Notes under the pieces: generated by a model
Seen by the model: only the letters and a program-made list of their open reading frames with translations
The model's database searches: none
What the model was told of the DNA's origin: nothing
DNA from: Methylobacterium aquaticum
GTDB lineage: Bacteria > Pseudomonadota > Alphaproteobacteria > Rhizobiales > Beijerinckiaceae
Length of the DNA: 64,000 nt
Reading direction: 5' to 3'
Assembly (NCBI RefSeq): GCF_016804325.1
Contig: NZ_CP043627.1
Span: forward strand, 5,849,501-5,913,500
Part shown: positions 1 to 9,059 of the stretch, piece after piece
Layout: each line of letters opens with the position of its first letter
Position numbering within the stretch: the stretch's first letter is position 1
Made by a program: the position numbers and the translations under genes

Positions 1-1
1 G

Positions 2-1300
2 GGCGGGACCACGGTCGTGGTCACCCGCGCGAGCGATTCGGCCCTGTTCACCCGCAAGCTCTCGGCGGCCTCGGCGGCCTCCGAGAGCCAGGCCCTGCTC
101 GACGGCCTCACCAGGTTGTCGCAGACGGTCGGCGACACCAGCGACGCGGGCTCGCCGGCGGCGCGGCTCGGGGCCCTCAACGCGGCGCTCCAGGCCGCCG
201 CCAACCGCCCCGACGATGCCGGGCTCGCCCGGACGGCGGTCGAGAGCGCCCGCGATCTCGCGACCAGCCTCAACAGCGCGGCGGCGGCGGTGCAGAATGC
301 CCGCGCCGAGGCCGACCGGGGCATGACGGACTCGGTCGCGCGGATCAACGACCTGCTCGGGCAGTTCGACATCGCCAACCGGGCGGTGATGCGCGGCACC
401 GCGAGCGGCCAGGACGTCAGCGACAGCCTCGACACCCGCGACCGCATCGTGTCGCAGCTCTCGGCCGAGATCGGCATCTCCGTCTCCGACCGTCCCGGCG
501 GCGACATGGCGATCTACACCGACAGCGGCGTGACGCTGTTCGACCGGGGCGCCCGGACGGTGAGCCTCACCCCGACGGCCGCCTTCTCGGCCGGCACGGT
601 CGGATCGGCCGTGACGATCGACGGCGTGCCGGTCACGGGAGCCGCCTCGCCGATGCGGCTGTCGAGCGGGCGGCTCGCCGGCCTCGCCACGTTGCGCGAC
701 GAGAGCACGGTCACCTACGGGAACCAGCTCGACGCCATCGCCGGCGCCCTGATCGACACCTTCAAGGAAACCGGCGCCGCCGGACCGAAGGCGGGCCTGT
801 TCACCGCCGGCGCGGGCGGTGCCCTGCCGGGCTCGAATGCCGGGCTCGCAGGGAGCATCGCGCTCAACGTCGCCGTCGACCCGACCCTCGGCGGCGACGT
901 CACGACCCTGCGCGACGGCGGCATGAACGGCGCCGCCTACAAGGCCAATCCGGGCACGGACGCGGCCTACGCGACGCGCCTGCGCGGCCTGGTCGACGGG
1001 CTCGCCACGGCGCGCAGCTTCGCCCCGGGCCCGCCGCTGAACGAGACCGCGACGCTCGCGGGCTTCGCGGCCGATTCCGCCGGCTGGCTCGAAGCGACCC
1101 GCAAGGCCGCCTCGGGGGAGGCCGATTACCAGAAGACCCTGCTCGGCCGGGCCAGCGACGCCCTGTCGAACGCCGTCGGCGTCAACGGCGACGACGAGAC
1201 CGCCCAGATGCTGCAGCTGCAGCGCTCCTACACGGCCTCGGCCAAGATCCTCACCATGGTGGACGACCTGCTGCAGACCCTCCTGACCGCGATCCGGTGA
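2..1300 (+). CDS. flgK: Flagellar hook-associated protein 1 (FlgK), 5' end cut by the window
   Basis: The frame is open from the first bases of the window, so the N-terminal region is missing and about 433 residues remain. FlgK is an extracellular axial protein that, with FlgL, joins the hook to the filament. The visible part has the Ala/Ser/Thr-rich, Cys-free composition of exported axial proteins and ends with an axial-type C-terminal helix (LQRSYTASAKILTMVDDLLQ), the part that packs in the core of the structure. It is followed after 40 bases by flgL, the usual order. The GTG at 17 is an internal valine codon, not a start. Assignment rests on the C-terminal motif and on synteny with the flagellar genes downstream. 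Confidence 0.88.
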   Translation, partial: GGTTVVVTRASDSALFTRKLSAASAASESQALLDGLTRLSQTVGDTSDAGSPAARLGALNAALQAAANRPDDAGLARTAVESARDLATSLNSAAAAVQNARAEADRGMTDSVARINDLLGQFDIANRAVMRGTASGQDVSDSLDTRDRIVSQLSAEIGISVSDRPGGDMAIYTDSGVTLFDRGARTVSLTPTAAFSAGTVGSAVTIDGVPVTGAASPMRLSSGRLAGLATLRDESTVTYGNQLDAIAGALIDTFKETGAAGPKAGLFTAGAGGALPGSNAGLAGSIALNVAVDPTLGGDVTTLRDGGMNGAAYKANPGTDAAYATRLRGLVDGLATARSFAPGPPLNETATLAGFAADSAGWLEATRKAASGEADYQKTLLGRASDALSNAVGVNGDDETAQMLQLQRSYTASAKILTMVDDLLQTLLTAIR

Positions 1301-1340
1301 GGCGTCCCGGCGATCCCCCGCAAGACAGAGCCTGCCCGCC

Positions 1341-2381
1341 ATGATGACCACCAGCTACATCTCCAGCCTCGGCCTGTGGAACGCCCCCCGCACCGCCATC
1401 GGCCGGCTCCAGTCCGACGTCGCCGACGCGGCCAAGGAGATCGCCACCCTGCGCTACGCCGATGTCGGCCTGGCGCTGGGCGGCCAGGTGAGCCGCAGCC
1501 TCTCCCTGCGCCAGAGCGCGGCGGAGATCGCCGCCCTCAAGGACGGCAACGGGGTCACGGCCCTGCGCCTTGGCGCGACCCAGAACATCCTGCAGCAACT
1601 GCAGAAATCCGCCGACACCCAGTTCGCCGCCCTGACCGGGCTGACCTCCGACAAGCGCGTCGCCGCGATGGCGGCCTCGGCCGGCGACACCCTCGCGTCG
1701 CTGACGAGCCTCCTCAACTCCGCGGCGAGCGGGCAGACGCTGTTCTCCGGCATCAATACCGGCGTCAGCCCGATCAAGGACGGGGCGGTGGCGAATGCCC
1801 AGGCCGCCGCGGCGGCGGCGTTCCAGACCGCCTTCGGCTTCCCGCCGAGCGACCCCCGGGCCTCGACCCTGACGGCGACGCAGGTGAAGACCTTCCTCGA
1901 CGGCACGATCGCGGCTCAGTTCGCCGACCCGAACTGGGGCAATACCTGGTCGCAGGCCTCGAGCACGGCCGTGACCAGCCGGATCTCGCTGAGCGAGACC
2001 GTGACCACCTCGGTCTCGGCCAACGGGACGGCGTTCCGCCAGCTCGCGCAAGCCGCCATCGTGTCGGGGATGGGCCTCACCGGCCTCTCGGCCGACGCCC
2101 AGGCCGTCGTCTCCGACCGGGCTATGGGCCTCCTCAGCCAGGCCAGCGCGGGGCTCGTCTCGCTCCAGGCCGATCTCGGCCGCAGCCAGTCGCGGATCAC
2201 CGACGCCAATACCCGGCTCGATGCGCAAGGAACCCTGTTCCAGAAGGAGATCAACCGCCTCGAAGCCGTCGATCCGGTCGAGGCCAAGGCGCGGCTCGAC
2301 GCCGCCCAGACCCAGCTCCAGATGTCCTACTCGCTCACCGCGCAGATCCAGCAGCTGTCGCTCCTGAAATTCCTCTCGTAA
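1341..2381 (+). CDS. flgL: Flagellar hook-associated protein 3 (FlgL family)
   Basis: A 346-residue flagellin-fold protein that forms the second junction layer between hook and filament. The N-terminus (MMTTSYISSLGLWNAPRTAI) and the C-terminal end (SYSLTAQIQQLSLLKFL) are the amphipathic heptad-rich segments typical of FlgL and flagellin, which assemble together as D0/D1 coiled coils. The middle is Ala/Thr/Ser-rich with no cysteine. The length fits alphaproteobacterial FlgL. It sits 40 bases after flgK and 85 bases before flaF, so it is probably in the same transcript as flgK. Export would be by the flagellar type III apparatus, part of which is encoded downstream. Confidence 0.9.
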   Translation: MMTTSYISSLGLWNAPRTAIGRLQSDVADAAKEIATLRYADVGLALGGQVSRSLSLRQSAAEIAALKDGNGVTALRLGATQNILQQLQKSADTQFAALTGLTSDKRVAAMAASAGDTLASLTSLLNSAASGQTLFSGINTGVSPIKDGAVANAQAAAAAAFQTAFGFPPSDPRASTLTATQVKTFLDGTIAAQFADPNWGNTWSQASSTAVTSRISLSETVTTSVSANGTAFRQLAQAAIVSGMGLTGLSADAQAVVSDRAMGLLSQASAGLVSLQADLGRSQSRITDANTRLDAQGTLFQKEINRLEAVDPVEAKARLDAAQTQLQMSYSLTAQIQQLSLLKFLS

Positions 2382-2466
2382 TCCGGCGATTCCGCCGCCC
2401 CGCGCGACGCATTCCTTGCGACTCCATCCAGACGCGTAGACACCAGACCGACGAGGCATCGGCTCG

Positions 2467-2814
2467 ATGTACCGCTTTTCCTATTCCGAGATCCTGGAGG
2501 ACGCCCCGGAGGTCGGCCGCGAGCGCGAGCGCGCCGCCTTCGACCGGGCGCTCGCCCAGCTGCGCGACGTCGAGGCCCGCGGCCTTGCCGGGCCGGAGCG
2601 GACCGCCGCGGTCGGCTTCGTGCAGGACCTGTGGAACATCCTGATCGCCGACCTCCTGGCGCCCGAGAACGCCCTGCCCCCGGCGCTTCGCGACGACCTC
2701 GTGTCGATCGGCGCCTGGACCATGCAGGAGGCGGGCGAGGTCCTGCGCTCGCCCGAGCGCAGCCTTTCCGCCCTGATCGAGGTGAACACCTCGATCCGCG
2801 ACGGCCTGAGGTGA
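2467..2814 (+). CDS. flaF: Flagellar biosynthesis regulator FlaF
   Basis: A 115-residue cytoplasmic protein of the FlaF family, which in alphaproteobacteria acts with FlbT in post-transcriptional control and secretion of flagellin. Family features are the N-terminal Y..SY.EI segment, the central FVQDLWNILIADL motif near residues 51-63, and the C-terminal LIEVNTSIRDGLR end. It is followed 8 bases later by flbT; the flaF-flbT pair is characteristic of Alphaproteobacteria and is a good taxonomic marker here. No unusual features. Confidence 0.95.
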   Translation: MYRFSYSEILEDAPEVGRERERAAFDRALAQLRDVEARGLAGPERTAAVGFVQDLWNILIADLLAPENALPPALRDDLVSIGAWTMQEAGEVLRSPERSLSALIEVNTSIRDGLR

Positions 2815-2822
2815 GCGGAACC

Positions 2823-3362
2823 ATGCGCCTGTCGCTGCGAGCCGGTGAACGGATCTACATCAACGGCGCCGTGCTGCGGGTCGACCGCAAGGTGGCGATC
2901 GAACTCATGAACGACGCGACCTTCCTGCTGGAGAGCCACGTGCTCCAGGCGGAGGCCGCGACGACGCCCCTGCGTCAGCTCTATTTCGCCGCCCAGACCA
3001 TGCTGATCGATCCCAGCCAGGCGGCCTCGGCGCGGGTGCTGTACGACGGCCTGCGCGACGGCCTGCTGGCGACGACCGGCGAGGCGGTCCTGCGCGACGG
3101 GTTGGAGGCCGCCCACGCCTTCGTCGAGGGCGGGCGGCTGTTCGAGGCCCTCAAGCTGATCCGCGGGCTCTATCCCCTCGAAGCCGCCCTGATGAAAGCC
3201 GGGGATACGCCCGCCGGGCCGGCGCCGGTGCCGGCCCTGACCGCGCTCGCCCGCCGCACCCGTACCCCCGACCGGCCCCGCGAACGTCCGATCGTGCGCC
3301 CGCCCGCGACCAGCCGCCGCTCCGCCCACGCCGCCCTGCCCGCCCGCGACCCGGAGGCCTGA
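2823..3362 (+). CDS. flbT: Flagellin post-transcriptional regulator FlbT
   Basis: A 179-residue FlbT family protein. In Caulobacter FlbT binds flagellin mRNA and represses its translation until the hook is complete. The first residues (MRLSLRAGERIYINGAVLR) are the conserved family start, and the LYFAAQTMLIDP motif lies near residue 55. The ATG at 2823 is chosen because it begins the conserved N-terminus and lies 8 bases after flaF; the frame stays open upstream but that part has no family similarity. The C-terminal 40 residues are Pro/Arg-rich and likely disordered. The stop is directly followed by the flgD start. Confidence 0.95.
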   Translation: MRLSLRAGERIYINGAVLRVDRKVAIELMNDATFLLESHVLQAEAATTPLRQLYFAAQTMLIDPSQAASARVLYDGLRDGLLATTGEAVLRDGLEAAHAFVEGGRLFEALKLIRGLYPLEAALMKAGDTPAGPAPVPALTALARRTRTPDRPRERPIVRPPATSRRSAHAALPARDPEA

Positions 3363-3785
3363 ATGACGACCGTCCCCAGCACCACCAGCGCCACCGCCGC
3401 CACGGGCAGTTCCGCGACCGCCGCCGCCGCCAAGGCCGGCAGCTCGTTCGCCGCCCAGATGAATTCGGACACCTTCCTGACGCTGCTGATGGCGCAGCTG
3501 AAGAACCAGGATCCGACGAAGCCGATGGACTCGACCGCCTATGTCGGTCAGCTCGCCACCTTCTCGCAGGTCGAGCAGGCGACGAAGACCAATTCGAAGC
3601 TCGACTCGCTGCTCGCCTCGAGCTTCCTCGACCAGGCCGACACGGTGATCGGCCGCACCCTCACCTCGGCCGACGGCACCCAGACCGGCATCGTCCAGTC
3701 GGTGCGGGTGACGAGCGACGGGGCGCTGGCGCGCCTGACCAGCGGCCAGGACGTGCTGCTGACCTCCGGCGTCACGATCCAGTAA
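3363..3785 (+). CDS. flgD: Flagellar hook assembly/capping protein FlgD
   Basis: A 140-residue FlgD, the scaffold that caps the growing hook and helps FlgE subunits polymerise. The family signature DTFLTLLMAQLKNQDPTKPM near residues 36-55 is present, followed by the YVGQLATFSQVEQA segment. The protein is shorter than the roughly 220-residue enterobacterial form and lacks most of the C-terminal tudor/FnIII part, as is common in Rhizobiales. The Ala/Ser/Thr-rich N-terminus is the export region. The start codon immediately follows the flbT stop, suggesting translational coupling. Confidence 0.95.
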   Translation: MTTVPSTTSATAATGSSATAAAAKAGSSFAAQMNSDTFLTLLMAQLKNQDPTKPMDSTAYVGQLATFSQVEQATKTNSKLDSLLASSFLDQADTVIGRTLTSADGTQTGIVQSVRVTSDGALARLTSGQDVLLTSGVTIQ

Positions 3786-3824
3786 GGTGCCGGGCCAGGA
3801 CGCCCGACGCTTCGGAGATTTGTC

Positions 3825-4094
3825 ATGAACGAGGTCGACGCCCTCGAACTCGTCCGCGCCGCGATCTGGACCGTGATCGTCGCCGCGGGCCCCGCGGTCG
3901 GCGCCGCGATGCTGGTCGGCATCGCGGTGGCCCTGTTGCAGGCGCTCACCCAGATCCAGGAGGTCACCCTGACCTTCGTGCCGAAGATCGTGGTGATCCT
4001 GCTCGTCCTGCTGGTCACCGGCACCTTCATCGGCGGCCAGATCAACGCCTTCGCGGAGGCCGCCTACGGGCGGATCGCGACGGGCTTTCAATAA
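3825..4094 (+). CDS. fliQ: Flagellar type III export apparatus protein FliQ
   Basis: An 89-residue inner-membrane protein with two hydrophobic helices (about residues 13-38 and 49-72), the size and topology of FliQ/SctS. The conserved ALTQIQE motif lies between the helices. FliQ forms, with FliP and FliR, the helical export gate core of the flagellar type III apparatus. It lies 39 bases after flgD and upstream of flhA and fliR, which form the same export gate. fliP is not in this window. Confidence 0.95.
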   Translation: MNEVDALELVRAAIWTVIVAAGPAVGAAMLVGIAVALLQALTQIQEVTLTFVPKIVVILLVLLVTGTFIGGQINAFAEAAYGRIATGFQ

Positions 4095-4130
4095 TTCTTT
4101 CGGTTCGCTCCACACAAGTCGACACCCTCC

Positions 4131-4174
4131 GAGTCATTCCGGGGCCGCGCGAGCGGAGCGCGGAATGACGATGG
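4131..4174. repeat. Short palindromic repeat, family A copy 1
   Basis: Within the 226-base gap between fliQ and flhA lies a near-perfect inverted repeat, GTCATTCC at 4133-4140 and GGAATGAC at 4162-4169, with an inner GC-rich arm (ccgcgc/gcgcgg). The same core (catyccggggccgcg) recurs at about 8955, 23018 and 40681. It could act as a REP-type element or transcript 3' hairpin; no coding function is seen. Confidence 0.6.
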
Positions 4175-4320
4175 AAGATCTGCAACCTTCCAAGCAGATG
4201 GAACGGACGGACCGGAGCCCCCCGGCCGACCCCGGTAACCAACCTCCCCTCCCCAACCCCCACGCAAGCTAGCCGTGGCACACCCGCCGGCGAAGAGCCT
4301 TCGCGGAGGATGGTGGGATC

Positions 4321-6408
4321 ATGGCGGTGGGCGCGGCTCCGGCAATCGAGCGCAAGTCGCGGCGGGATTTCGGCTTCGCGGCCGGCATCGTGGCGATCCT
4401 GGCGGTGCTGTTCCTGCCGGTCCCGGCATTGCTCATCGATGTCGGGCTCGCCTTCTCGATCGCCCTGTCGGTGCTGATCCTGATGGTGGCGCTCTGGATC
4501 CAGAAGCCGCTCGAATTCTCGGCCTTCCCGACCGTCCTGCTGATCGCCACGCTGCTGCGCCTGGCGCTCGGCATCGCGACGACCCGGCTGATCCTGGCCA
4601 ACGGCCAGAAGGGCGTGGACGCCGCCGGCCACGTCATCCAGGGCTTCTCGCAGTTCGTGATGAGCGGCGACTTCGTGATCGGGATCGTGGTCTTCCTGAT
4701 CCTGATCACCGTCAACTTCCTGGTCATCACCAAGGGCGCGACCCGGATCGCGGAAGTGGGCGCCCGCTTCACCCTCGACGCGATCCCCGGCAAGCAGATG
4801 GCGATCGACGCCGATCTCAATGCCGGGCTCATCGACGACAAGGAGGCGCAGCGCCGGCGCCGGGAGCTGGAGGAGGAGAGCGCGTTCTTCGGCTCGATGG
4901 ACGGCGCCTCGAAATTCGTCCGCGGCGAGGCGGTGGCCTCGCTCATCATCATCGCGGTCAACGTCTTCGGCGGCATCATCATCGGGACCACGCGGCACGG
5001 CCTGCCGCTCGGCACCGCCGCCGACATCTTCACCAAGCTCTCGGTCGGCGACGGCCTGGTCTCGCAGATCCCGGCGCTGATCGTCTCGCTCGCCGCCGGC
5101 CTCCTCGTCTCCAAGGGCGGCACGCGGGGCACTGCCGAGCAGGCGGTGATCGGACAGCTCGGCGCCTATCCCCGCGCGCTGCTGGTGGCGGCGGCGATGA
5201 TGGGCGTGTTCGCCCTGGTGCCGGGCCTGCCCTTCCTGCCCTTCATGGCGCTGAGCGGGCTCCTGTTCTTCATCGCCCGGACGATTCCCCGCCGCCTCCA
5301 GGCCCAGGCCGCCGCCGCCGAGGCGAAGGCGCGGGTCGAGGAGGCGGTGAAGCAGGCGGATGCCAAGGAGAAGGACTCGGTCAAGGAATCGCTCAAGACC
5401 CCGGAGATCGAGCTCAGCCTCGGCCGCCAGGTCGGCTCGCAGATCCAGGCCTCGCAGGCAGAGCTCGGTCACCGGGTCGCCAAGATGCGGCGCAAGTTCG
5501 CCCGCCAGTACGGCTTCGTGGTGCCGGACATCAAGGTCTCGGACAACCTCGCTTTGCCGCCGAAGAGCTACCAGATCCTGATCCACGGCACCGTGGCGGC
5601 GAGCCAGGAGCTGCGCCCCGGCGAGATGCTGGTGGTGGTCGGCGACGGGCCGAAGCCCGACGTGCCGAGCGACGAGGTGCGCGAGCCCGCCTTCGGCCTG
5701 AAGGCGTTGTGGGTGATGGATTCCTACGCCGCGGAGGTGCGCCGCGGCGGCTTCGAGCCGATCGACGGCGCCTCGGTGCTGCTCACCCACCTCTCCGAGG
5801 TGATCCGCAACAATCTGCCGCAATTCCTGTCCTACAAGGACATGCGCGCCCTCCTCGACCGGCTCGACCCCGAATACAAGCGCCTGCTCGACGAGATCTG
5901 CCCGTCGCAGATCTCCTATTCGGGCCTCCAGGCGGTGCTGAAGCTGCTGCTCGCTGAGCGGGTCTCGATCCGCAACCTGCACCTGATCCTGGAGGCGGTG
6001 GCCGAGATCACCCCGCATGCGCGCCGGGCCGAGCAGATCGCCGAGCACGTCCGGATGCGGATGGCGCAGCAGATCTGCGGCGACCTCGCCGAGAACGGCG
6101 TGCTCAACGTGCTGCGGCTGGGGGCCAGCTGGGACCTGTCGTTCCACCAGAGCCTGAAGCGCGACGCCAAGGGCGAGGTGGTGGAGTTCGACATCGACCC
6201 GCGCCTCGTCGAGCAGTTCGGCACCGAGGCCTCTGAGGCGATCCGCTCGCGGATGAAGGAGGTCCACGGCTTCGCCCTCGTCACCGCGCCCGACGCCCGG
6301 CCCTACGTGCGGATGATCATCGAGCGGATCTTCCCGACCCTGCCGGTGCTGTCGCATCTCGAGATCGCCCGGGGCGTCGAGATCAAGTCGCTGGGCACGG
6401 TCTCGTGA
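4321..6408 (+). CDS. flhA: Flagellar biosynthesis protein FlhA
   Basis: A 695-residue FHIPEP-family protein, full length. FlhA forms the nonameric ring of the flagellar type III export gate and docks chaperone-substrate complexes. The N-terminal half (about residues 15-310) carries the hydrophobic helices with the conserved stretch [20 protein letters not shown] and the [14 protein letters not shown] loop. The C-terminal cytoplasmic domain (about 340-695) ends [21 protein letters not shown]-type ribosome binding site lies shortly before the ATG at 4321. Its stop overlaps the GTG start of fliR (GTGA), indicating coupled translation. Confidence 0.97.
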   Translation: MAVGAAPAIERKSRRDFGFAAGIVAILAVLFLPVPALLIDVGLAFSIALSVLILMVALWIQKPLEFSAFPTVLLIATLLRLALGIATTRLILANGQKGVDAAGHVIQGFSQFVMSGDFVIGIVVFLILITVNFLVITKGATRIAEVGARFTLDAIPGKQMAIDADLNAGLIDDKEAQRRRRELEEESAFFGSMDGASKFVRGEAVASLIIIAVNVFGGIIIGTTRHGLPLGTAADIFTKLSVGDGLVSQIPALIVSLAAGLLVSKGGTRGTAEQAVIGQLGAYPRALLVAAAMMGVFALVPGLPFLPFMALSGLLFFIARTIPRRLQAQAAAAEAKARVEEAVKQADAKEKDSVKESLKTPEIELSLGRQVGSQIQASQAELGHRVAKMRRKFARQYGFVVPDIKVSDNLALPPKSYQILIHGTVAASQELRPGEMLVVVGDGPKPDVPSDEVREPAFGLKALWVMDSYAAEVRRGGFEPIDGASVLLTHLSEVIRNNLPQFLSYKDMRALLDRLDPEYKRLLDEICPSQISYSGLQAVLKLLLAERVSIRNLHLILEAVAEITPHARRAEQIAEHVRMRMAQQICGDLAENGVLNVLRLGASWDLSFHQSLKRDAKGEVVEFDIDPRLVEQFGTEASEAIRSRMKEVHGFALVTAPDARPYVRMIIERIFPTLPVLSHLEIARGVEIKSLGTVS

Positions 6409-7160
6409 CCAGGATCGGGCCGGACAGCTTCCTCGCCGTCTTCCTGATCTTCTGCCGGGTCGGCGGCTGTCTCCTGGTGGTGCCGGGTTTTTCGAGCCCG
6501 CGGGTACCGCAGCAGGTCCGGCTCCTCATCGCCGGCGCCGTCTCGCTCGCCATCGCCCCGCTGATCGTGCCGCAATTCGAGACGCGGCTGGCCGGCCAGG
6601 TGCCGATGCAGACGCTCGCCTGGATCGTCAGCGAGACCCTGACGGGTCTGATGATCGGCTTTCTCGGCCGGGTGTTCATTCTGGTGCTGGAGACGGTGAT
6701 GAACGCGGCCTCGACCATGGTCGGCTTCGGCGGCATGCCCGGCTCGCCGATCGAGGGCATCGACCCGGTGCCGGCGGTGGAGGGGCTGATCCTGCTCACC
6801 GCGGTCGCGATCATCTTCGCCGCCGACCTGCACTGGGAATTGTTTCGCGGCCTCGTCGAATCCTATTCCCGCATCCCGCCCGGCGAGGGGCTCGGCAGCC
6901 AGCTGATGCTGACCCGGATCGTCGACCAGGTCACCGCCGCCTTCATGCTCGGCCTGCGCATCGTCGCGCCGTTCATCCTCTACGCCATCATGGTCAACCT
7001 GGCGGCAGGCTTCGTCAACAAGCTCACGCCGACGATCCCGGTCTACTTCGTCGCCACGCCGTTCGTGATGTTCGGTGGCCTTCTCATGCTCTACTATCTC
7101 GCGGGCGAGTTCATGACGCAGTTCCTCACCGGCTACGCGGCCTGGCTGGTGCGCGGCTGA
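6405..7160 (+). CDS. fliR: Flagellar type III export apparatus protein FliR
   Basis: A 251-residue inner-membrane protein with several hydrophobic helices, matching FliR/SctT, part of the FliPQR export gate core. The [20 protein letters not shown] stretch near residues 108-127 and the [15 protein letters not shown] motif near 206-220 are conserved family segments. The GTG start at 6405 overlaps the flhA stop by four bases. The stop overlaps the ATG of the next gene by one base, so flhA, fliR and the following gene are probably translated as a coupled set. Confidence 0.95.
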   Translation: MTRIGPDSFLAVFLIFCRVGGCLLVVPGFSSPRVPQQVRLLIAGAVSLAIAPLIVPQFETRLAGQVPMQTLAWIVSETLTGLMIGFLGRVFILVLETVMNAASTMVGFGGMPGSPIEGIDPVPAVEGLILLTAVAIIFAADLHWELFRGLVESYSRIPPGEGLGSQLMLTRIVDQVTAAFMLGLRIVAPFILYAIMVNLAAGFVNKLTPTIPVYFVATPFVMFGGLLMLYYLAGEFMTQFLTGYAAWLVRG

Positions 7161-7588
7161 TGGCGTCCGGCACCGGCGACCGGCTCAAGCGGGCCAAGCG
7201 CCTCGTCACCGTGCAGGAGCAGATGCGCCGCGCAGCCGAGATCGAGCTGGCGGCGACCCGCGAGCGCGTCTCCGAGATCGAAGCCGACCGGGTGCGGCTG
7301 CTGGCGGCGCTCGCCTCCTCCGAGCACGGCCCGATGCTGCTGGAGGCCACGGCCAAGCGGCTGCGCGGTCTGGCGGCACAGGCCACCGCGCTCGAGGCGG
7401 AGGCCGCGGCGCAAGCCGACGCGGTGCGCGAGCGCGGCCTTGCCCAGAAGCGCGCCGAATCCCTGGTCGAGCGCCGGGCCGACGATCACCGCCGCGAGGC
7501 GGACAAGCGCGACGACCTCGAACGGCTCGATGCCCAGGTGGCGCGGCACTCGGCGCAAGCCGGCCGTCCCGACGCAAGCCTCCCGTAA
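7160..7588 (+). CDS. FliJ-like coiled-coil flagellar protein (tentative)
   Basis: A 142-residue Ala/Arg/Glu-rich protein that is almost entirely predicted coiled coil (heptads from about residue 12 to 125), without cysteine or membrane segments. The position directly after fliR, with a one-base overlap, and the size suggest a FliJ-type export chaperone escort, which stimulates the FliI ATPase. Sequence alone does not prove this; FliJ proteins diverge strongly and are recognised mainly by length, charge and coiled coil. An alternative is a Rhizobiales-specific flagellar accessory protein. Confidence 0.55.
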   Translation: MASGTGDRLKRAKRLVTVQEQMRRAAEIELAATRERVSEIEADRVRLLAALASSEHGPMLLEATAKRLRGLAAQATALEAEAAAQADAVRERGLAQKRAESLVERRADDHRREADKRDDLERLDAQVARHSAQAGRPDASLP

Positions 7589-7598
7589 GCCAGGGCCG

Positions 7599-7613
7599 TT
7601 AAGATCCTGTTGA
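7599..7613 (+). promoter_or_regulatory. Possible degenerate CtrA-type site upstream of cheL
   Basis: TTAA (7599-7602), seven bases, then TTGA (7610-7613), one mismatch from the alphaproteobacterial CtrA consensus TTAA-N7-TTAA. It lies in the 52-base gap before cheL, 28 bases from the start codon. CtrA controls flagellar genes in many Alphaproteobacteria. Low confidence because of the mismatch and the tight spacing. Confidence 0.25.
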
Positions 7614-7640
7614 CGTAACCGATCCTGATTCGAGCCGCCG

Positions 7641-8114
7641 ATGAGCATCTCACCGCCCTCCGACATCGTGCTCGACGTGGCCCGGGCCGCCGATCCGGCG
7701 CGGTTCCAGGAGGCCGCCGCCAAGCTGTCGCAGCCCGGCAGCGCCGGTGCCACCGCCTTCGCAGATGCGGCGCGCGATGCCGGCCTCTCGACCCACATGC
7801 CGCTCGATGCCCGCGGCTCCCTCCTCAGCCTGCAGAACCAGACCGCGCTGACCGGCGCCGGCAGCGACCCCTACAAGAAGTTCGAGGGGCTGGTGATGCA
7901 GCAATTCGTCGAGGCGATGATGCCGGAGAAGTCCGAGACGGTGTACGGCAAGGGCAATGCCGGCGGCATCTGGAAATCGATGCTGGCCGAGCAGATCGGC
8001 ACCCAGATTGCCAAGGCCGGCGGCATCGGCATCGCCAAGATGCTCAACGCGTCCCATCCGGCCGCCCCCGCCGCGCCGGCGGTGGATGCCGCCAATCCCG
8101 CGGCCAAGGTGTGA
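7641..8114 (+). CDS. cheL: Rod-binding protein CheL (FlgJ N-terminal domain family)
   Basis: A 157-residue protein with the rod-binding domain of FlgJ but no peptidoglycan hydrolase domain, the form called CheL in Alphaproteobacteria. The family motif is KKFEGLVMQQFVEAMMP near residues 79-95, followed by YGKGNAGGIWKSMLAEQIG, the region that caps and guides rod assembly in the periplasm. The C-terminal tail is Ala/Pro-rich. A 52-base gap separates it from the upstream gene, so it may have its own promoter. Its final valine codon is followed by TGA, which overlaps the next reading frame. Confidence 0.88.
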   Translation: MSISPPSDIVLDVARAADPARFQEAAAKLSQPGSAGATAFADAARDAGLSTHMPLDARGSLLSLQNQTALTGAGSDPYKKFEGLVMQQFVEAMMPEKSETVYGKGNAGGIWKSMLAEQIGTQIAKAGGIGIAKMLNASHPAAPAAPAVDAANPAAKV

Positions 8115-8119
8115 CGGCC

Positions 8120-8455
8120 ATGCTGCTCGCCTGCATCAAGCGGCTCGAGGCGGTCGTCGAGGAGGAGACCGAGGCGTTGGAGGCCCGCCTGCCGGCCGAC
8201 ATCGACGGCCTCAACCGCCGCAAGAGCCAGGGGCTCCTCGAACTCACCCGTCTCACCCGCGGCCTCGATCCCACCGGCCTCGACGCCACCACGGCGATCC
8301 ACCTCGCGCGCCTGCGCGACAAGCTCGCCCGCAACCAGCAGGTCGTCGCCCTGCACCTGCGCGCGCTGGAGGAGATCGACGACACCCTGGCCCAGGCGGC
8401 GCTCGCCGCCGAGTCGGACGGCACCTACAGCGCGCGGACGAGCCTCCGGTCATGA
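8120..8455 (+). CDS. Small helical protein, FlgN-like flagellar chaperone candidate
   Basis: A 111-residue mostly helical protein starting MLLACIKRLEAVVEEETEAL. The pattern of a long N-terminal helix with acidic residues and a middle NRRKSQGLLELTRL segment resembles FlgN, the export chaperone of FlgK and FlgL, both encoded in this cluster. An in-frame GTG at 8111 that overlaps the cheL stop is an alternative start; I prefer the ATG at 8120 because the hydrophobic N-terminal helix begins there. The stop overlaps the ATG of the next gene (ATGA). The family assignment is by pattern and context only. Confidence 0.55.
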   Translation: MLLACIKRLEAVVEEETEALEARLPADIDGLNRRKSQGLLELTRLTRGLDPTGLDATTAIHLARLRDKLARNQQVVALHLRALEEIDDTLAQAALAAESDGTYSARTSLRS

Positions 8456-8901
8456 AGATCCTGATCACCGGCCTGTGGATCTGCGCCGTCACCATCGCCT
8501 CCTGCTACGGCGCGGTGACCTTCGGCGGCGGCATCTTCTCCGACAAGAAGGGCGAGCCCTATCTCGAGGGCCTGCAATACCAGAAGCTCGCGCCGATCAA
8601 CATCCCGATGATCGCCGATGGCAAGGTCCAGGGCTACGTCATCGCCGTGCTGGTCTTCACCGCCGACGCGAAGCTGATGCACACCCTGCCGGTGCCGCCC
8701 AATTCCTTCGTGGTCGACGAGGCCTTCCGCCAGATCTACTCCGACCCGGCCCTCGATTTCCGCAAACTGGCGAAATACGACATCACCAAGCGGCTCGCCG
8801 AGGTGCGGGCCAAGGTGAACGAGCGCCTGGGCGGCGATGTCGTCAAGGACGTGCTGGTGGACGAGATCAATTTCGTTGCGAAGCGGGAAGTGCGCTCGTA
8901 G
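8452..8901 (+). CDS. Membrane-anchored protein resembling FliL, flagellar cluster
   Basis: A 149-residue protein with one N-terminal hydrophobic segment (residues 3-25) and a soluble remainder, presumably periplasmic. The C-terminal half contains RAKVNERLGGDVVKDVLVDE and ends in a short beta-like stretch (INFVAKREV), the arrangement seen at the end of FliL proteins, which bind the stator at the motor. Similarity is weak and the N-terminal part does not match canonical FliL. It overlaps the preceding gene by four bases and closes the flagellar operon. The function is inferred from context. Confidence 0.6.
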   Translation: MKILITGLWICAVTIASCYGAVTFGGGIFSDKKGEPYLEGLQYQKLAPINIPMIADGKVQGYVIAVLVFTADAKLMHTLPVPPNSFVVDEAFRQIYSDPALDFRKLAKYDITKRLAEVRAKVNERLGGDVVKDVLVDEINFVAKREVRS

Positions 8902-8954
8902 AGGACAACAAAGCGCAGTCCCAGATCGTGCATCTCTTTTCGTCGTCTCTCGAC

Positions 8955-9010
8955 ACCATCCCGGGGCTCGTCGAAGACGAGAACCCGGGATCGATCACCG
9001 CCGACGATGC
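8955..9010. repeat. Short palindromic repeat, family A copy 2
   Basis: Between the convergent flagellar operon and the nuclease gene there is an imperfect palindrome, caccatcccggggctcgtcg followed by cgagaacccgggatcgatca, continuing into ccgccgacgatgc. The outer arm atcccggg/cccgggat is perfect. The tail (gatccatcaccgctgacgatgc in the other copy) is shared with the copy at about 40720. Its position between convergent genes suits a bidirectional hairpin. Confidence 0.55.
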
Positions 9011-9059
9011 GGAACGAGCAGGATTTTCAAGATAAATTCCCAGAGACGACAGCGAGTCC

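Noticed and set aside
1251..2459. Long minus-strand open frame opposite flgL
   Set aside because: Gly/Arg-rich composition with no motif; it is the antisense shadow of a high-GC gene whose plus-strand product is recognised.
4042..6357. 771-codon minus-strand open frame opposite flhA
   Set aside because: His/Asp/Arg-rich composition typical of antisense high-GC frames; flhA on the other strand is certain.
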